Notes under the pieces: model-generated
Databases searched by the model: none
Told to the model about the DNA's origin: nothing
Seen by the model: only the letters and a program-made list of their open reading frames with translations
Made by a program: the position numbers and the translations under genes
In this document: piece by piece, positions 42,791 through 53,704 of the stretch
How positions within the stretch are numbered: position 1 is the first letter of the stretch
How the letters are laid out: each line of letters opens with the position of its first letter
NCBI GenBank assembly: GCA_030762935.1
Contig: CM060900.1
Span: forward strand, 437,403,259-437,467,258
Length of the DNA stretch: 64,000 nucleotides
Direction: 5' to 3'
Origin: Hymenopus coronatus
Taxonomy: Eukaryota; Arthropoda; Insecta; Mantodea; Hymenopodidae

Positions 42791-43324
42791 ATCTCGACAT
42801 ACAACTTGAAAAAAGCATAGGGTTTTAAAATTAAAAGCAATAACAAAAGCATTTCGAAATTTGTGGAAAGCATAGGAAATTATATACGTTTGACAAAGTG
42901 TTCACTTTAACGAGATCTACACATTTTTGTACAGAAATGGTTTATCTATCCCTTTCGGTTTACCAGTTAAACGAAAGTAATTTATTACGAGGTCACCACG
43001 GAGCTATTTCTATAAAATAAAGCACAGAAATGCTATTTCTCATGCAAATAAGTTAAGCGTGTATTTTAAGTAAAATTCGTAGAGCAAAATATAGAAAGTG
43101 AAAAATATATATACATTTTCCACAGAAGAATAGTGGTATAGGGCGAGTTTCTTGAACATTTTTTTGTTGCAACCTTCGAAGGCGCTAAACTTAAGCGACA
43201 TAGTTGGTAATTAATCGGTTTTTCGTTGTTGTGTTGTACACAGAAGAACGCTCGAACAGATATTTTTATAAAATTTTCACAATCCAGCAAAACGTGTATT
43301 TTTATTTTTTCAGTATAAAGACCG

Positions 43325-43800
43325 AATGGGATGATTCAGGCGATAATATCTGGGTGCTCGCATTCAAGAGGTGCCGTGTTCAATCCCTGGCGACAGTCCA
43401 CTGAAACCTATGGGTTTTTCGTGGCTTCTCAGGGTAGGCAGGTGAATCCTGCGTGGTTCATCCTTTACCACGACTTTTCTGTACTACATTTTCTGCACCC
43501 ATCACTTACGTCGTTGCGGGTGAAAACTGCCGGTAAGAAACCGCTTCTGGCATCCTAAAGGTAGGGCGCTCCTTCACAGTGCCACCAGAGGTTTTGTGGG
43601 TATGGACCGGGTGACTTCGGAAGCGTTTTCTCTGAAAACGTTGGGGGCTCGGCCCATGCTTGCACTCGTCGTCATCTGGGTCTAGTCACCCTTCGGCGGA
43701 TCTGTCCCCTCATCCCTCCCTCCCTAGAGTCACTAATTCGCAGAGGACCACAATGGCCTATGCTCTAAAGGTTGTGGGCCACGACCGCGATAATCCTAAT
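43325..43800 (+). repeat. SINE family E, long form, inside R
   Basis: 'gctcgcattcaagaggtgcc' and box B 'gtgttcaatccctggcgac' (43377-43395), 'gggtttttcgtggcttctca', 'gggtaggcaggtgaatcctg', 'gtggttcatcctttaccacg', then a GC-richer extension to about 43800. R sequence is found on both sides, so the extension is part of the insertion. Confidence 0.65.
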
Positions 43801-43869
43801 CATTTGAGTGGAATACAACACTTTCTATGTTTACTACATGTAAGTAGTACAGAAAGTAGAAACAAATAA

Positions 43870-44385
43870 CGTTTAACTCGAAAAGCTCTAATCCCACAAA
43901 AGAAGTTGCTGTAAGTAAGTTGTGTGTTTTAAAGGGTTCTCATTTCTCTTTAGTACGTTTTTACGTATCTCTTATAGTTGACCATTTATTCAAAATTATA
44001 CAAAATACTTTCGTATGAACACTTTAGAGGCCACTCCCAGAAAATTAATATACATTATTTGGCATGTAACTAAATTAAATATGTGCAATTTTAATCAAAA
44101 TACTTGGAGGCAATTTTGCTCCATGTAAAGGGTAGTTCGTGTTGGCGGGATTTTGTTGAAGACCTTGGCCTAGCAACTTCAAGTGCTTTTGAACGTAAAT
44201 ATTACGTTTGGTATTTATCGAACGTTTCGGTTTTAAAGTTATTTTGTTTAAGAAAATAGTTCTTTTTTGTTTTGTTTTTAATAAAGTGAGCCCCAAAATA
44301 CTTATTTCTGGTAAAATTGCAGTATGGAATTTTCGGAGAATGCAGCACCTTCTCTACATACAAAAATAGATTGTGGCTCAATAAC
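43870..44385 (-). repeat. R-family repeat, 5' part missing
   Basis: Reverse copy beginning mid-element ('gttgctgtaagtaagttgtg'), with 'ggccactcccagaaaattaa', 'tcaaaatacttggaggcaa', 'gtgagccccaaaatacttat', ending 'gcagcaccttctctacatac'. The hairpin is half lost. Confidence 0.75.
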
Positions 44386-44574
44386 CATATTTACACAGAG
44401 CTTTGTGGGGCTTACTACTTAACTCTGTCACTGAAATGTGTTTGCTTATGAGCTACAGAACTTTCGTATTCAGGAAGGAAAGTATCAAACTTTGCTCCCT
44501 GCATAATGAAAGTTTCTCTCTTAGAATTTGAAAAAAATAATTATCTCGTGGTAGTCATAAGATTTTCACAAAAA

Positions 44575-45410
44575 CAAAAAAAAATCTGTGATGGATTCAT
44601 ATGAATTTCTCCCCCATTTCTGCAAGCAAACGACTCTTAAAAATATTTTTGTTTTATGTGCATCATACTAATAAAGATTATCATTAGCAGGAATGGTCTT
44701 ATTACTTAGTTCCCTTTAACCAGAAGGGAACAAAGGGCATATACTAGGCTACAGCAATAGTAAAAACTTTTTAAAGTTCATTGCTATGTAATTGAGATTC
44801 AGTTCTCTTTGCATGGCCAGGAGTACGACAAAAGAAACAGGAGTGACAAATTCGCGTTTGAGAACAATTTTAAGTACTTTAAAATTGAAATCAGTAATCT
44901 CAGAATTAGTGAACTCCAGAAAAAAGGTATATGACATAAATTGGGTGTTTTAACGAGGTCTTTATCTTTTGTGTAGTAAGGTCTATCCAGTTATGGAAAT
45001 GTCATTCAGACCAAAGAGTTCTTCATACGCTATTCCCAGAAAGTGCAAGGTATACGTTAATTTGCCATGTAAATAAGCTTTAATATACGGCATTTTAATC
45101 TTAACGATAGAGCAATTTTTGAAAAAGTCAAAATTTTCGAAAATATTTCCAAATAATGAATAATTTGGGTCGGGGTATTCTCCTGCAAGTCTTCGTGTTG
45201 CACCCTTGGAAGATGTTGAACTTAAATATCAAGTTTTGTATTAAACAGACTTTTCGGATAAACACGTGGACCTTTTACTTAACATTTTTGAATAGGGGAC
45301 ACTAAAATGTGTATTTCCAGTGAAACCTCGCTATCGAATTTTTGGCTGATATGCAATATCTTTTCTACCTATGTATAAGTAGGGAATGTAAAAATCTGAC
45401 CATTGTTACT
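44575..45410 (-). repeat. R-family repeat, full-length
   Basis: Starts 'tgtgatggattcatatgaat', passes 'gcatggccaggagtacgaca', 'cgctattcccagaaagtgca', 'gggacactaaaatgtgtatt', ending 'ttctacctatgtataagtag' at the hairpin side. The usual GT/CA tract is deleted. Confidence 0.8.
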
Positions 45411-45574
45411 GTGAACTATTTATATTTCAGGAACGCTTTCAAGCTATGTTCATCAATCAGAGGCAAGTTTAAATTCAGGAGACTTAAGCTTGGAATTTCA
45501 GAACAATATTAGTGTTGCAAACGGAACATATTGACATTAAAATACTTCGCCTTTTTCGTAATACGCATGTTATC

Positions 45575-46545
45575 TTGTTACCTTCTCTATCAAGCATGTA
45601 AGAATGTAGTAGATAGAGAAATTATTGTAAATATTTCAACCAAAAATTCGTCATCGAGATTTCACCAGAAATACGTGTTCTGAGGACCCAAAAAAAAAAC
45701 ATCTTTTAGAAAAAGGTCCGTGTGTGTCTGAGTGTATGCTTGCGTGAGTTTGTGTCTGTGTCTGAGTGTATATGCTTGCGTGAGTTTGTATGTGTGTGTC
45801 TTGTATATGCTTGCGTTAGCTTGTGTGTATGTGTGTGTTTGGACAGCATAAATTAAAAACGAAAATCGGTTAAATAAGCTTGTAATTTAAGTTCAGTATC
45901 CTCCAACGATGCGACAAGAAAAGCTTCCACCACAACGACCCTTTACATGGAACATTTTCAGAAGATTTTGAATTTCTCAAATGGCTAATGATTTTTATTA
46001 AACTACCACATGTTTAACATATTTTCATGAGAAACAAAATGTGTGTCTTAAATTTGTTGGGAATGGCCTCTGAAGACCTCGTTATTCTGGGTTACTTTTG
46101 TATAACTGGTAAACCGTAAGAGATGGACAAATTATTACTACACAAAACATGCATATCTAGTTAAAACACAATTTATGTCATATTTTTGCAGGGTTAATGG
46201 TTTCCGAGATATTCCTTGTTATTGGTTTCAGTTTTAAACTATAGACTTAAACTTTTCTCAGACGGGAAACCATCTTCCGTGTCATCTCTTTTGTTTCACT
46301 CCTGGCTTTAAAAACGAGAACCGAATTCCAATCATAAACGCTTAGCGACAGCTTTTAAAAGATTTGACTGTCGGTTTAGTCTACTGTATTCCCTTATTTC
46401 CCTTCTATTTATAATGAATTTACTAATAAGACCATTCTGGCTATGTTTACATTGATTACCATTATCTAGGTAAAAGAATAATCTTTATTGAGAAACGCTT
46501 GTTTGCAGAACAAATAGAGAAAGTTATGTGGATGGAACAAATCAG
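45575..46545 (+). repeat. R-family repeat, full-length, long GT region
   Basis: Hairpin 45580-45622 (accttctctatcaagcatg / gtagtagatagagaaat). The internal GT-rich region 45720-45842 is enlarged by three diverged tandem units containing 'tatgcttgcgt(g/t)ag'. Then 'tttccgagatattccttgtt', 'ttctcagacgggaaacc', right end 'aaatagagaaagttatgtgg' and 'atggaacaaatcagatt'. Confidence 0.85.
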
Positions 46546-46949
46546 ATTTTATTTTTATTATACATCGTCTTCAGCATCTTATAGATGTGTTTATCATAGC
46601 AAACCAATACTAATGTCTGCCTAGGGCTAAGTGTAGGATGGAGGATTTGGGAACACAGGAGGACACCTCGGTCATTGAGACACCATGATGGATCGGTTGT
46701 GGTTACGCCTCCGGAAGGCAGGGATGAGTTAAAAGTATCCGGAGGAAATTCCAGGTTCACAAAAATGCATAGAAGTCCCTCAAATTTCCTTTTGAACACC
46801 CGCGCACCATTAGAGAGCAATCCAAAACCGAGGCTGCACCGACCCTATAGGCGAGACAGCTCGCTCTTTTATTCGTTGGGAGAAATCCCTCCATAGCGCA
46901 ACAACTATACCATATGTCCGGCACAGCCGACAGTACTTGAAAACACACC
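46546..46949. other. unassigned GC-richer segment
   Basis: 46620-46900 has near-even composition and overlapping frames on both strands ('MRHHDGSVVV' plus, 'RFWIAL' minus), but no domain I recognise. It may be an unrecognised SINE or single-copy DNA. Confidence 0.3.
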
Positions 46950-47132
46950 TGAAACATGAAAGGGAATTGAAATAAGCAAATGGGAATTTTGTTAGAAACA
47001 CCACCCTGAAATCACCTTGGCAACCACAGGAGCCCTGTGATAAGAGTGTATGGCTGCCTGGAATCGAACCCAGGACCTCCCGAAAGAGAGTCTCATACAT
47101 TACCGCGAAGTCATCTTGCTCGGCAGGCTAAA
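46950..47132 (-). repeat. tRNA-derived SINE, family F
   Basis: Minus strand: box A region 'gacttcgcggtaatgtatga' (complement near 47094-47113), box B 'cctgggttcgattccaggc' (complement 47056-47074), then 'cagggctcctgtggttgcca', 'aaggtgatttcagggtgg' and a tail 'atttgcttatttcaattcc'. Better preserved than the copy at 12840. Confidence 0.7.
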
Positions 47133-47944
47133 TGTACTGGTCCATAAATATTGTAATGTCCAAGTTTACCCGACTAGAGGTTGCCACTCTAAAGCCGGCA
47201 TCGACACCAAGTGCAACATTGAAGGTTTTACGTTACGGGAATTGTGGGGGGGGGCGGATGCTTAGGGAAGTGCGTAGACGGAGGTATCTGGGGCTACTAT
47301 TATCTACACTTAACCTAAAACTAGGAGACAGGACCAGGTGTAATGAAAGATAATACACTGCTTGCAATTAGACACCACGAGGGAGGAGACTCTAGGTGAT
47401 AATTAAATTGTATTTACAGCATGTTGCAAACAGATGATGAGCTTTTTACATGTTGATAGCAAATAATTTAGATGTGGTCACCTTACCGCGGAGCGTGACG
47501 TTGGTTCTGAGGCACACGAATTTTACCAATGAAATAAATTATGTTCACTTTGGAGATCTGTGTGATGTGGATTCTGGTAGCAGTAGTGGCTAAAATACTC
47601 GTACATCACATTACAAACAAATCTGAGGATTTTATGGGATTTGCTCAATTTACCTCAGCATAACTTTGGCATTATTTTCCGAAAGCTGAGAAACCCTGAA
47701 CTGAAGCAAACCGAAAGATCCATATTGCCGCGGTTACTTCTAAATCACGGGAAAAATCGATATTTGCACGGTCGGAAACGAAAGCACAAAACACGACTGC
47801 CAGATCAGAAATCTAACTTCGTGTTTCTCACCCTAATCCTAATATACAGTATTGCCACAAGAAAATTATCATTCCAATAAAAATAATGATTACTAAAACT
47901 TACTGTCACAATATCATTGTCCACTTAGTGCTAGGAGAAGAAAC
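47133..47944. other. no recognised feature
   Basis: A G9-type run near 47247-47256 is the only simple repeat. Frames at 47050-47353 and 47641-47880 have no recognisable domain. Confidence 0.3.
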
Positions 47945-48045
47945 AAATCTCCGCAGGAACTTTTCCCGAGTGAGGTTTCCAACGTGGATTCTCTGCGTTT
48001 GAAAGCAGGCACCTTGCCAACTGAACTGCAGGGGACTTTACAAGG
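47945..48045 (-). repeat. tRNA-like segment, minus strand
   Basis: Minus strand 'ccctgcagttcagttggcaa' looks like a box A region; the expected box B is degraded ('gttggaaacctcactcgg'). A weak SINE-head call. Confidence 0.4.
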
Positions 48046-48164
48046 CAAATACAGCATATGGAAAAACCTCAAGGAACGATGAAAGGCAGAGCCAAGTTAT
48101 TGACATGTAGGAATGAAGGTTGCTGGACGCCGGCGGCAACAATGGCAGACTTATGTTGGAAAGG

Positions 48165-48270
48165 TTAGGGTCCCAGCGGTAGAGTTTCTCATAAGCTCCA
48201 GATAGGAGAGGGCTCGAATTCTATACCCAGGTTCACAGCATCTTAACTTTGGGCCTGAAAGAAATTTAAT
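48165..48270 (+). repeat. tRNA-like SINE head
   Basis: 'gggtcccagcggtagagttt' followed by box-B-like 'gggctcgaattctatacc' (48208-48225). Confidence 0.45.
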
Positions 48271-48344
48271 GGTAGTCATTTGTTTTTATTTTGTGTTTGC
48301 CTGAAAGAAATTTATGTTCTTGAATCTACGTCTTCCGTTTTTGA

Positions 48345-48620
48345 CCGAGCGGGATGTCTCCAGCGGCTTTGCCTGTGACCCGCTCTCGGCAAGTCACGGG
48401 TTTAATTCCCGTGGCCGGCCTACCTGAACCATGATTATTTTAGGGGGGGGGCTCGTCGAGTTCTAGGTGAATGCTGGGCAATTTCATTACATCCCCCGAA
48501 TTTTCCAGTCCACCATTTCCTGTTTCCACAATTTCCTAACCATCTCTCAAGATTGAAGTTCCAGGCTACGGTGTTCGGTAGGTTGCGGCTAGATGGTGGA
48601 TTGCGCCTTGTAAACAGTTC
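48345..48620 (+). repeat. tRNA-derived SINE, head near 48345
   Basis: 'gaccgagcgggatgtctcca' then box B 'cacgggtttaattcccgtg' (48396-48414); body includes a G9 run at 48444-48452 and 'catttcctgtttccacaatt', 'cctaaccatctctcaagatt'. The Cys/Gly-type 'ggtgaatgctgggcaatt' piece suggests kinship with family E. Confidence 0.55.
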
Positions 48621-48629
48621 TACTGGCAT

Positions 48630-49465
48630 CGTCGTTGGGCACTGTATACCACCCAAAAAAATTTTACCCAGATTTCACCCGAATACATGTTTTGAGGTCC
48701 CCTGAATAAAACATATTTAGAAAATAAGGTTTGTGTGTGTATGTGGATGACATAACTTAAAAACGAAAAGTTAATTTAATACCAAACTTAGTTCTTTAAG
48801 TTTACAATCTTCCAGGACAGATTTTTAGGGAAATTCAGTGCCCCAAACTACCCAGCTGTAGCATTCTACGAACATTTTCATTTTCTCAAAAATGGCTCTA
48901 ACGATGACTTAAATACAATGTTTACGGTATTTCCATGACAAACCGGATATATACCTGGAATATTCTAGTAATAGGCACTGAAGCCCACCTTATTCTGGAT
49001 GACTTTTATATAACTGGTAAACTGTAGAAGATACAAAAAAAAAACGTGTTTCACAAAAAAATACAGATCTCGTTAAAACATTAAATTTATGTTACATACT
49101 TTTTTTTGTAGAGTTAACCATTTTTGAGATATTCCTTGTTATTGGTTTCAATTATAAAATTATTTAGACGTTTCTCAAACTGGAACTCATCTTTCGTTTC
49201 GTGTCTCTTTTGTTTTACTCTGCAAGCAGCACCGAATTTCAATTGTTTCACCTAGCGACGAGTTTTTAAAAGATTTGACTATACCTTTAGTCTAATGTAT
49301 CCCCCCTCGTTTCCCTTCTTCTACTTACAAGGAAGCAAGTAACAAGGCAATTTCTGCTAATGTTTACCTCGAGTATCATGATGCAGATAGAAGAATAAGC
49401 TTTTGTAACAACAGTTTGTAAAGAAAGTCATAGGACTGGAGCACATAAGATGTTTTCCTTTTTAT
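48630..49465 (+). repeat. R-family repeat, hairpin end missing
   Basis: Begins inside the element at 'gggcactgtataccacccaa', continues 'ttttgaggtcccctgaat', 'acaatcttccaggacaga', 'tttttgagatattccttgtt', 'ctcaaactggaactcatctt' and ends 'aaagtcataggactggagca'. Confidence 0.75.
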
Positions 49466-50370
49466 CCAACCTACGTACTCAATCATCGGGGAAGTGTGCC
49501 ATGTATTACCACATACTGTTGTTTGTGCCCGCCCGCTATAATGTGAGGCGTCAAGACATATTATATTTACTTGCATTCATCTGTTTGTGAGTAACACACC
49601 GAAACTTAAACAAAGATATGGAATATTGTTTCAGATTTGAATTCACAACTTATATTAAGGGTCATATATGTGAAGTTGCTAAATCTTACTGTTTTTATTC
49701 AAATGTTTTAAATCATTTTTCACAAACTCCTCTCATACATTTATAAGTGGGTGCTAAATTTTATGTAGATGTCTTTAGTTATGTTTTAGAAAAACAATGA
49801 CTACTTTTAATGTCCTAATTAATCAGGGTTACACAGGAGTATGTAACAATTTTAAAAATTAAAATATATAACATATTATTTATTTAATTTATTTAGTCAT
49901 ATCTAGAGACATTTGAAAGAGTGGCGAAACCAAGAATTAAAGTATATTCCCTCAGTTTGTGCTAAAATGTTTTAACAAAATTGATAATATTCTATATTAT
50001 GTAGTGTAATGTTTTAAATTTTAATCCGCAAAGGTTAAGAAAAATAAAAGTTGAATAAAATATTTTAGAAGCAAATACATATCGTTAGTCCGTGTGCTCA
50101 TAGCTATTTAATCGTCATATGTGAAAGTTATAATGGGCTCTGAAAGCAAAATCAATAGCGTGACAATCTATACGGCTTATCTTTAGGTTTAATACAATTT
50201 CTGCAAGCAATTTTCCTAAGTTCAATTAGAGAATTTCTATCCTTTAAGATTTTGGTTGTCCCAAGTTTTACTTTTAATCTATTTAGGAGGTACATCAGTT
50301 TTATTTATATTGCTAACTAAAGGTACATCTTGGCTAAATTTTAGTTTGATGCACTTAAAGGAATTAAATC
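49466..50370. other. AT-rich; weak Q-like start at 49655
   Basis: 'attaagggtcatatatgtga' at 49655-49674 resembles the Q terminus, but following landmarks are too decayed to call. Nothing else recognised. Confidence 0.3.
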
Positions 50371-51362
50371 TTAAGGGCCAGATCTATATTCATTACTTGA
50401 GGGACACTCGTTCTCAAATCTCACTTAAGTGCCAATGTCGGATTCAGAACGAAACAACTAAATTATTAGTGGGGGTTGAGTGAAAATTTACTGAGATTTG
50501 AGTATTTTTAGTGGTCTGATGAAAAGTTGAATTGTTAACTATTTTTTTCCGTAATACTAATTAACACGATATTAACGTTATTAAAGCATGTAATCAATAG
50601 CTATAACTGTGAATATTGGTGTCAATATGCTTAATTTGCTAATTTGCAATTTTGAGGTTATGTGCAAACGGTATGATACTCATAATCGAGTTTCTAAGGC
50701 CCTAAATACAAAGATTCTATTTCTATCATAGATAAATTATCTGATAACAAATTCTTAATTGTACGTTTTTACAATGCGTGTTACTGCAAAGGAAATGCAG
50801 AGATAAACTTATTGTTACTATCCCTTGTCTGGATATGCCGCAAATACAGCTGAATTACATTCGATACTAAATATTTGTATTCAGGAACATTAAGGGTAAA
50901 TAATAATATCTTCAGTGTCATTGTTCGGATTCAGCATTGTACATTGTTACAAAAATATACAGGAATACTAAAACAAGTATTAAAACACTAGACAACGTAG
51001 TAAAACACAGTTAGTGTTCTTTGTAAATAGTTAAGTGTTCATTAATGTTAAATTCAAACAAATTTAATTATTTTGCAGGTATTTTCAAAGATAATTTCTG
51101 TTTTCATTCTTACTTCTTATTTTCTAAAACATCACTATGCTTTCCTACAATTTTGTTAAGTACATGCTTATTTTAAGAGAGAAAATCTAATGATTTCCCA
51201 AAATTGTAATCCACAAATGAAAACTATGAAGCAACATAACCCACTTGAAAGACTATGCATTTAGCAAATTCTCGAAGTGAGAAAAAATCACTCATTCTGA
51301 GGGAGTGGTGAATAAGTGAAGTATGAATGTCCCTTAAGTAAGGGCTATGGATTTGTCCTTAA
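50371..51362 (+). mobile_element. TTAA-flanked terminal-inverted-repeat element
   Basis: About 0.98 kb between TTAA at 50371-50374 and TTAA at 51359-51362. The left end 'ttaagggccagatctatatt', 'cattacttgagggacac' and the complement of the right end 'ttaaggacaaatccatagcc', 'cttacttaagggacatt' agree over about 45 bases with scattered mismatches. No transposase in between. TTAA duplication is typical of piggyBac-type elements, but the tips are not ones I recognise, so it is listed as an unclassified non-autonomous element. Confidence 0.55.
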
Positions 51363-51364
51363 AT

Positions 51365-51990
51365 ATCATTTTTATCTATCAACTACTCTTACAAAAGATG
51401 CTTCTTCTATTTACATCTGATTAATCGAGAACAACTTTTTCAGAAACTGTTTAACTGCATATTTCATTGTAGGTACAAGAGTAAAATGTTTAAAAGCGGC
51501 TTCCCTTTAAATTCCATACTGTTATCATGACATCATGAGAAACAACTGAATAGCCATAGTACTTTAAAATATGAAAATATTGAACAATTCAACCCCGACT
51601 ATCCCTGTAGCTCAAGGTGTAGAGTATCTGCCTGCTGTCTAAGGGACTCATGGTTCGATTCTCAGCTGGGAGTATTGAATTTTCTCTAGCCCAGGTTACT
51701 CCTTATCCTCCCCAATGTCTGGAAGTCTGGATTCGTGTCGAATCCTTCGAAGATATTAAATTTAAGTACCAAGTTTGGTATTTACCGCACTTTTAGTTTT
51801 TGAGCTATGCTATCCACACACACATACACACATACTGAGCTTTTTCTAAAAATGCTTTTTTGGATTCAGGGAACCTCTAATCATTTTTCCGGTGAAATTG
51901 GGGCATCGAATTTTTGGGTGGAATAAAATACGTTTTCTACCTACTATATGCGTAGTACGTGTAGACAAAGTAAAAAATCAACCCCTCTAG
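51365..51990 (-). repeat. R-family repeat carrying a SINE
   Basis: Reverse copy: 'tttatctatcaactactctt', interrupted by a family D SINE at 51595-51732, resuming 'attcgtgtcgaatccttcga', CA tract at 51817-51833, 'gattcagggaacctctaatc', and hairpin side 'ttctacctactatatgcgta' / 'gtgtagacaaagtaaaa'. Confidence 0.8.
51595..51732 (+). repeat. tRNA-derived SINE, family D
   Basis: Box A 'ctgtagctcaaggtgtagag' (51606-51625) and box B 'catggttcgattctcagc' (51649-51666), body 'cccaggttactccttatcct', 'atgtctggaagtctgg'. The 3' part is missing. Confidence 0.75.
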
Positions 51991-52220
51991 CCCCATAGCT
52001 CAGCTGGCACCTGCCTGCTGTGCAAGAGGTCCAGGGTTCAATTCCCCACAGGGAGTAGGAACTCTTCTTTAGCCTAGATTATGCCCTGTCCCATTAGAGT
52101 CTGGAAACTTGAATGTGAGTGTAAATGTATGTGATCTAATGATTAAAATTAGAGATAGAAGCCCAACGACATCAGTACACGAGTCAATACCATTGCCAAT
52201 AGGAAGTATGTATGTTCTAC
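51983..52220 (+). repeat. tRNA-derived SINE, family D, best copy
   Basis: Box A 'catagctcagctggcacctg' (51996-52015), box B 'ccagggttcaattcccca' (52031-52048), body 'cctagattatgccctgtccc', 'gagtctggaaacttgaatgt', 3' part 'aataccattgccaataggaa'. Head resembles an Ala/Val-like tRNA. Confidence 0.8.
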
Positions 52221-52293
52221 CGGAAATGCTGCCAATTGGACCATGTAGTTTAAGTTGGGATACAAATGGAAGAATAAAAAAGATCTGAGCAAC

Positions 52294-52385
52294 ACCTGGC
52301 CCGTAGCACAATCGGTAGGGCACCTGCTTGCTGCGCAACGGATCCTGGGTTCGATTCATGGTTGGGGGTGGGAATTTTCCTGTAG
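52294..52385 (+). repeat. tRNA-derived SINE, family D, head only
   Basis: 'gcccgtagcacaatcggtag' and box B 'ctgggttcgattcatgg' (52347-52363), 'gggggtgggaattttcctgt'. Third family D head within 800 bp, all in the same orientation. Confidence 0.75.
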
Positions 52386-52900
52386 CAAAAGTTGTGTTTT
52401 AAAGAGTAATACTATTTTTGCAATGTAATGTTTTGTCTTTATCTATGGTTAGCCCGTTATACAAAATTGATACCCAGTCAGAAAATTCAAGATATAAACT
52501 TTATTTGCCTTGTAAGTATAATGAATGTATGCAATTTAAGTCAAAGTAGTTGCATCCAACAGTCAGAAATATTGAACATGTTTTCACATAATCTGTAATT
52601 GCGGGAATTTTCTTGAAACTGTTCGTGTCGTATATTTGAAAGATTTTTCACTTAAGTACCAGATTTTATATATACCCGACTTTTCGTTTTGAAGTTTCAT
52701 TGTTCATGGATACGCAGACTGACACACACGCGCGCGCACAAACACACACACACACAGACACATTATCTCCCTCACCCACTCATACCTTTTTCCAAAATAG
52801 TTTCTCTTTATTAAAATTCTCTCAGAACACGCATTTCTGCTCAAAATATTGATATTGGGTTCTTTTGTCAAATACATCCTCTGCCTACTAGGTAAAACCT
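52386..52900 (-). repeat. R-family repeat, 3' portion
   Basis: Starts within the element after the SINE; 'acccagtcagaaaattcaag', 'tttcttgaaactgttcgtgt', CA/CG tract 52722-52760, ends 'catcctctgcctactagg' with the hairpin deleted. Confidence 0.7.
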
Positions 52901-53059
52901 CCTGTATAAAATATGTCCCATCCCGTAATGTAACGGAGCTGTTTATGTTGGTACTGACCAAACCTTGACCCCTTCTAAAACCCAGACCACCTCTTTTTCT
53001 CGAACATAACTCTAGCCAACGGATTTACAGGAGTTTACCTCGTCCAAAATGAGGCCGAA
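52901..53059. other. no recognised feature
   Basis: Short spacer. Confidence 0.3.
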
Positions 53060-53345
53060 ATCGGCGTAGAATAACAATGTTTAATGACACATGCAAATAA
53101 TTCTTCACCCTCTCCGCTAGGACGCCGAATTAAGTTGTAATTAGTCTTTCCATGTGTGCCATTCATAGCGAAACTTTTTCATAGAGATGGTATGCCACTC
53201 ACTATTCCATTTTACATCGATTATGACATCGTTTATTGGTTGTGCTTATGTCTCGGGTTGTTTTTCAGGCCAGTCACATAGAGAAGTCATACCGGGTGAG
53301 AGATGTCCAAACTTGGCTACCTGATCTTGGTGGTGATGATTATGA
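53060..53345 (+). repeat. dispersed repeat U, copy 2
   Basis: Matches 4240-4545: 'catgcaaataattcttcacc' (53091-53110), 'tagagatggtatgcc', 'gacatcgtttattggttgtg', 'tttttcaggccagtcacata'. The 155-codon frame starting at 53236 runs from here through the SINE and the GA repeat and is not a gene. Confidence 0.55.
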
Positions 53346-53439
53346 TGGGTATTTAGCTCCAAAGTGGGTCAGTAGGGAATTGTGGGGCAGACCACAACCT
53401 GACCTCCGTCTTCAGACAATGTATGATACCGCGGTGATG

Positions 53440-53602
53440 TTACCATTTCCCTTCCGCGGGATGCTGATAATGAATGGAGACACATTTTTGGTCCTTCCAG
53501 CGGTGAGAAAATCACGACGCCGGTACCGGGAATCGAACTTGGGTCTCCCGCACCAGAGGTCGGTGCACTACCATTACACTAATGGAATGGGCTACCTGGC
53601 CT
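53440..53602 (-). repeat. tRNA-derived SINE, family G
   Basis: Minus strand: box A 'tagtgtaatggtagtgcacc' (complement near 53564-53583), box B 'caagttcgattcccggta' (complement 53521-53538), body 'gattttctcaccgctggaag', 'tgtctccattcattatcagc'. Gly/Glu-like head. Confidence 0.7.

Positions 53603-53605
<3 letters not shown>

Positions 53606-53644
<39 letters not shown>
53606..53644 (+). repeat. (GA)n microsatellite
   Basis: About 19 GA units directly after the SINE. Confidence 0.95.
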
Positions 53645-53647
<3 letters not shown>

Positions 53648-53704
53648 ACTATTGCAATCTGCGGGAATTGGCCGATTTGTGTGCACGCAAATGTACCTGG
53701 TAGA

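Larger units (their letters stand above)
42090..43862 (-). repeat. R-family repeat split by three SINEs
   Basis: Reverse copy in pieces: 42090-42180 ('gctatgtgatgactttgaaa', 'ctctttgcaag'), 42791-43325 ('aaattaaaagcaataacaaa', 'ggtttaccagttaaacgaaa', 'tcttgaacatttttttgttg') and 43800-43862 ('gagtggaatacaacactttc', hairpin remnant 'tgtttactacatgtaagtag'). The gaps hold two nested family A SINEs and a family E SINE. It starts tail-to-tail with the forward copy ending at 42085. Confidence 0.7.

Noticed and set aside
53236..53703. 155-codon plus-strand frame, longest with no stop apart from the LINE
   Set aside because: It crosses a dispersed repeat, an antisense SINE with tRNA boxes and a GA microsatellite (Arg-Glu repeats).
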